Positions 63,707 through 64,000 of a stretch of 64,000 nucleotides of DNA are shown here, one piece after another (positions within the stretch are counted from its first letter, which is position 1; each line of letters opens with the position of its first letter). The notes beneath the pieces are model-generated. The model did not search any database, was not told the origin of the DNA, and was given only the letters and a program-made list of their open reading frames with translations. Source of the DNA: a virus. Made by a program: the position numbers and the translations under genes. The stretch is from IMG/VR virus record IMGVR_UViG_3300035670_000114, positions 22,867 through 86,866 of that record. One strand, given 5' to 3'.

Positions 63707-64000
63707 CAGCGCTTCCCCTTGCTAATCCGTGAAACAGTAATCGACACAGCGTAGGCAGTTTGATTGCAGATCCAGGAATGCGTCCGATCGGAGTCGAACA
63801 CCACGACGTCACCAATCACGAGGCTCACGTCCTCTCTCCGGGTGGCCAAGCAAGGAAGGTCACCTATCGTTTCGCCTGGGCTGATGTTGTGCTTGAGTGT
63901 GTTGAATCGTATTGGCTGGAGTCCGATCAACCAAAATGCCGACAAGCCAAAGCCGTCATCAATATGCGGCCCGATGCTGCCTCTGACCACCATCAACTGG
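63706..64000 (-). CDS. Jelly-roll HxD...H protein, 2OG-Fe(II) oxygenase-like paralog 3 (5' end outside window)
   Basis: At least 96 residues are visible. IGPHIDDGFGLSAFWLIGLQ carries the H-x-D and LVIGDVVVFDSDRTHSWICN the distal His, followed by VSR, where Arg could contact 2-oxoglutarate. It aligns with the gene at 36895, whose N-terminal 80-90 residues have no counterpart here because the window ends. The start is therefore outside the window. Confidence 0.6.
   Translation of the reverse strand, partial: QLMVVRGSIGPHIDDGFGLSAFWLIGLQPIRFNTLKHNISPGETIGDLPCLATRREDVSLVIGDVVVFDSDRTHSWICNQTAYAVSITVSRISKGKR

Overview
The window reads as part of a tailed double-stranded DNA phage, temperate or descended from a temperate phage. 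Gene density is high, GC content is mostly high, and the strongest landmarks are terminase subunits, a DUF4055-type portal protein, a two-domain lysin, a tyrosine integrase and a complete DNA replication/nucleotide set. The host is inferred to be a cyanobacterium, probably freshwater Synechococcus/Cyanobium-like. The reasons are LamG-type tail proteins of cyanophage style, ThyX plus a B12-dependent (class II) ribonucleotide reductase, and small protein families I associate with cyanophages. No photosynthesis gene is visible, so the host call is inference. Major capsid, tail tube and tape-measure genes are not in this window.

Layout. 0-2.4 kb: end of a tail/adhesin module (LamG and arabinofuranosidase-like proteins). 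2.5-7 kb: integrase, small virion-like proteins and a lysis cassette. 7-10.2 kb, minus strand: membrane protein, DnaB-like helicase and a winged-helix initiator-like protein, fed from an intergenic region with seven phased copies of a 15-bp palindrome. 10.7-24 kb: Sak3-type annealing protein, sigma factor, SSB, RusA, RecE-type exonuclease, ThyX with an intein, a P-loop kinase, terminase small and large subunits, a second sigma-like protein, DnaG primase and glutaredoxin. 24-29 kb: class II RNR, dCTP deaminase, portal. 29-38 kb: accessory genes on both strands (RlpA, PD-(D/E)XK-like protein, metallophosphoesterase, tRNA-Arg, glycoside-hydrolase-like protein, DprA-like protein, two HxD...H jelly-roll paralogs). 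38.3-43.7 kb: a compact operon of small genes, visibly less GC-rich and with clear Shine-Dalgarno sequences, unlike the rest. 43.8-54.3 kb: many small coupled genes, several with a DUF551-like C-terminal domain. 54.4-60.8 kb: a 661-aa DUF2135-containing protein and its partner, followed by a cluster built from fragments of the formylglycine-generating-enzyme (FGE/SUMF1) fold. 61-64 kb: DnaQ-like exonuclease, a G-rich non-coding tract, small genes, and a third HxD...H paralog cut by the window end.

How it works together. Primase, helicase, initiator, SSB, annealing protein, exonuclease and RusA form a replication/recombination set. RNR, ThyX, dCTP deaminase, the kinase and glutaredoxin supply nucleotides. 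No DNA polymerase gene was recognised here. Many genes are joined by 1-4 nt stop/start overlaps (ATGA, GTGA, TTGA, TGATG). Many first genes are preceded by an extended -10-like motif, TGnTAnnnT, lying a nearly constant 23 or 28 nt before the start codon, which suggests numerous short transcription units with very short leaders. The two sigma-70-like proteins are obvious candidate readers.

The most unusual feature is the 56.8-60.8 kb cluster plus one outlier at 47.3 kb: ten copies of a roughly 35-50-residue module (RGxSW ... CRSA-R ... GFRLxC), matching the C-terminal part of the FGE fold that diversity-generating retroelements often vary. They occur as single, double and fourfold tandem arrays detached from a truncated FGE core. 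No reverse transcriptase is visible in the window.
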